Below the pieces are notes generated by a model. It was not told where the DNA came from and searched no databases. It saw nothing but the letters and a program-made list of their open reading frames with translations. This document shows, piece by piece, positions 5,022-6,182 of a stretch of 6,182 bases of DNA. A program made the translations under genes and the position numbers. The stretch covers positions 4,488-10,669 of the forward strand of contig DHIM01000062.1 in NCBI GenBank assembly GCA_002403785.1. Direction: 5' to 3'. The DNA is from Clostridium sp. UBA4746. Its GTDB lineage: Bacteria; Bacillota; Clostridia; Clostridiales; Clostridiaceae. The first letter of the stretch is position 1, and each line of letters opens with the position of its first letter.

Positions 5022-5100
5022 TGTTGATTCCTCTTATTGTTAGAATACAATATTTTGATATGGTACATTTTGAGATAAACATTAACAATTTTATTTTAAA

Positions 5101-6057
5101 TTAGAAAATATATTTTTGTCCAGGTTTTCTACAGAATAATGTAACATCGCTAACTTCAGGTTGTTGAGTAATAAATCTAGTTATTCTTTCAACTCCGAAA
5201 CCGGCTCCAGCAGTTTTAAATAGTTCACCTTGTTTTGCAAGTTCTATATAATATCTAAATGCATTTTCATCAGTTGCTAGTTCTCTCATTCTTAAAAGAA
5301 TTCGATCTAGTGAAAATTCTCTTTCTCCTCCACTTAAACCTTCGCCAAATCCTAGTGGCCAAATAAGGTCATAGTTTCTATAAGTTCCTAGGTTATCTAA
5401 ATCTTCAGCATCATAAAATTCTCTCTTATGGTTTGTTAAGAAGAAAGGTTCTGTTGCTGCTTTTGAAGCTTCTGCCTCGAAATCATCACCATATTTTGCT
5501 TGCATTTCATCTGTTGTATATTTTTTAAATGGTCCAGTTAAATTAAGATGATCAGTTCCTACTCCAAGTCTTGTTAACTCTGGAATACAGTTTTCTTTCA
5601 CAAATTTAAATATAAAGGTTATGATTTCTTCTATAAATTGAAGTACATCTTCCATAGTACCTTCTTTAAATTCAAAGTCCACTTGAGTAAATTCGAATAG
5701 ATGTCTTGAATCTCCTCTAGTTGCCATTTCAAGTCTTATGTTAGGAGATACTATATAAAGACTATCAATATCTGCGTTTAACATTGTCATCTGTTTGTGG
5801 AATATCATTGATTTCATAACATTAAATGTTTGTTTGTTATAACTTATTTCGCATTCTTCAACACTATGGTTTAAAGTATCTGTAATAGGTGACATCATAA
5901 GAGGTAATATCCTAGTTATTCTTCTCTTATACATAAATTCATCTACAGCTTTTAAAACTGACTGCTGAACGAATAAGATATCCTTAATTTTTTTATTTTT
6001 AATCATGCCCACTGCTTTATCTAATATCTCTTTTTCTTCTTTTATTAATTCTGCCAT
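5101..6057 (-). CDS. asnA: Asparagine synthetase A, archaeal type (AspRS/AsnRS catalytic-domain paralogue)
   Basis: A 318-residue enzyme from ATG 6057-6055, expected to make asparagine from aspartate, ammonia and ATP via aspartyl-adenylate in the cytoplasm. It is built on the class II aminoacyl-tRNA synthetase catalytic core. Motif 2 is seen as IRLE (107-110) followed by RHLFEFTQVDFE (118-129), very close to AspRS/AsnRS. Motif 3 is GAGFGVER (284-291). The chain begins straight in the catalytic region, with no N-terminal OB-fold anticodon-binding domain, so it cannot be an ordinary tRNA synthetase. Length fits archaeal AsnA (about 300). A longer frame would start at 6117, but AGGGGG (6070-6065) sits 7 bases before ATG 6057 and the promoter -10 box lies inside the extra codons. 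Activity on aspartate is inferred from family. The leader is only about 40 bases, too short for a T-box. Confidence 0.88.
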   Translation of the reverse strand: MAELIKEEKEILDKAVGMIKNKKIKDILFVQQSVLKAVDEFMYKRRITRILPLMMSPITDTLNHSVEECEISYNKQTFNVMKSMIFHKQMTMLNADIDSLYIVSPNIRLEMATRGDSRHLFEFTQVDFEFKEGTMEDVLQFIEEIITFIFKFVKENCIPELTRLGVGTDHLNLTGPFKKYTTDEMQAKYGDDFEAEASKAATEPFFLTNHKREFYDAEDLDNLGTYRNYDLIWPLGFGEGLSGGEREFSLDRILLRMRELATDENAFRYYIELAKQGELFKTAGAGFGVERITRFITQQPEVSDVTLFCRKPGQKYIF

Positions 6058-6064
6058 TATAATT

Positions 6065-6070
6065 CCCCCT
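6065..6070 (-). promoter_or_regulatory. Ribosome binding site deciding the asnA start
   Basis: AGGGGG on the minus strand lies 7 bases before ATG at 6057-6055. No such site precedes the ATG at 6117. Confidence 0.8.
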
Positions 6071-6105
6071 AATAAATTTTTATTCGTATTTGATCCATTG
6101 ACAAT

Positions 6106-6134
6106 ATAATAATACATCTAGCTAATTATTGCAA
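6106..6134 (-). promoter_or_regulatory. Vegetative-type promoter of asnA
   Basis: Minus strand TTGCAA (6134-6129), a 17-base spacer and TATTAT (6111-6106). Transcription would begin near 6099, downstream of the in-frame ATG at 6117, so that ATG is not in the mRNA. Confidence 0.7.
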
Positions 6135-6182
6135 TATATTTAAAGGAAATTTATTATTTTTATAAAATTAGCAATTTAAGAC

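Noticed and set aside
6058..6117. 20-codon N-terminal extension of asnA
   Set aside because: It overlaps the promoter -10 region, has no ribosome site, and its sequence is unlike the family start.

Overview
The window is very AT-rich and carries strong AGGAGG-type ribosome binding sites, TTGNNN/TATNNT promoters and an alpha/beta-type small acid-soluble spore protein gene. Together these point to an endospore-forming anaerobic Firmicute, most likely Clostridium sensu stricto. No rRNA, tRNA, CRISPR array, insertion sequence or phage gene is visible.

Layout. (1) 1-188, minus strand: the start of a membrane-anchored or exported protein that runs off the left edge. (2) About 189-442: a divergent intergenic region that also holds a startless minus-strand reading frame encoding one hydrophobic segment. 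(3) 443-952, plus: a tight pair of small two-helix membrane proteins of unknown function, closed by a hairpin terminator at 966-995. (4) 996-1310: a 315-base gap holding one candidate promoter far upstream and, just before apbE, a direct repeat with 11-base periodicity placed 10 bases ahead of a -10 box, the arrangement expected for an OmpR/CiaR-like response regulator. (5) 1314-4065, plus: the core of the window, a two-gene operon of apbE (FMN transferase) and a membrane iron-sulfur protein of the NapH type fused to two nearly identical FMN-binding domains. A 21-bp tandem repeat straddles the stop codon of the second gene. (6) 4156-4508: a cold-shock gene with its own promoter, structured leader and terminator. 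Its protein lacks two of the usual aromatic nucleic-acid-binding residues. (7) 4638-4919: an alpha/beta-type SASP gene. (8) 4977-5021: a perfect 20-bp inverted repeat between convergent genes. (9) 5101-6134, minus: an archaeal-type asparagine synthetase A (an AspRS/AsnRS catalytic-domain paralogue) with a clear promoter. Its true start is 20 codons inside the longest reading frame.

How the genes work together. Only the apbE/iron-sulfur pair forms an obvious system. ApbE, anchored outside the membrane, should attach FMN covalently to Thr374 and Thr540 of its neighbour. That neighbour can carry electrons from cytoplasmic [4Fe-4S] clusters through its membrane core to two extracellular flavins. 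This is a compact electron-export module, and its terminal acceptor is not encoded here. The other genes look like independent housekeeping or sporulation genes.
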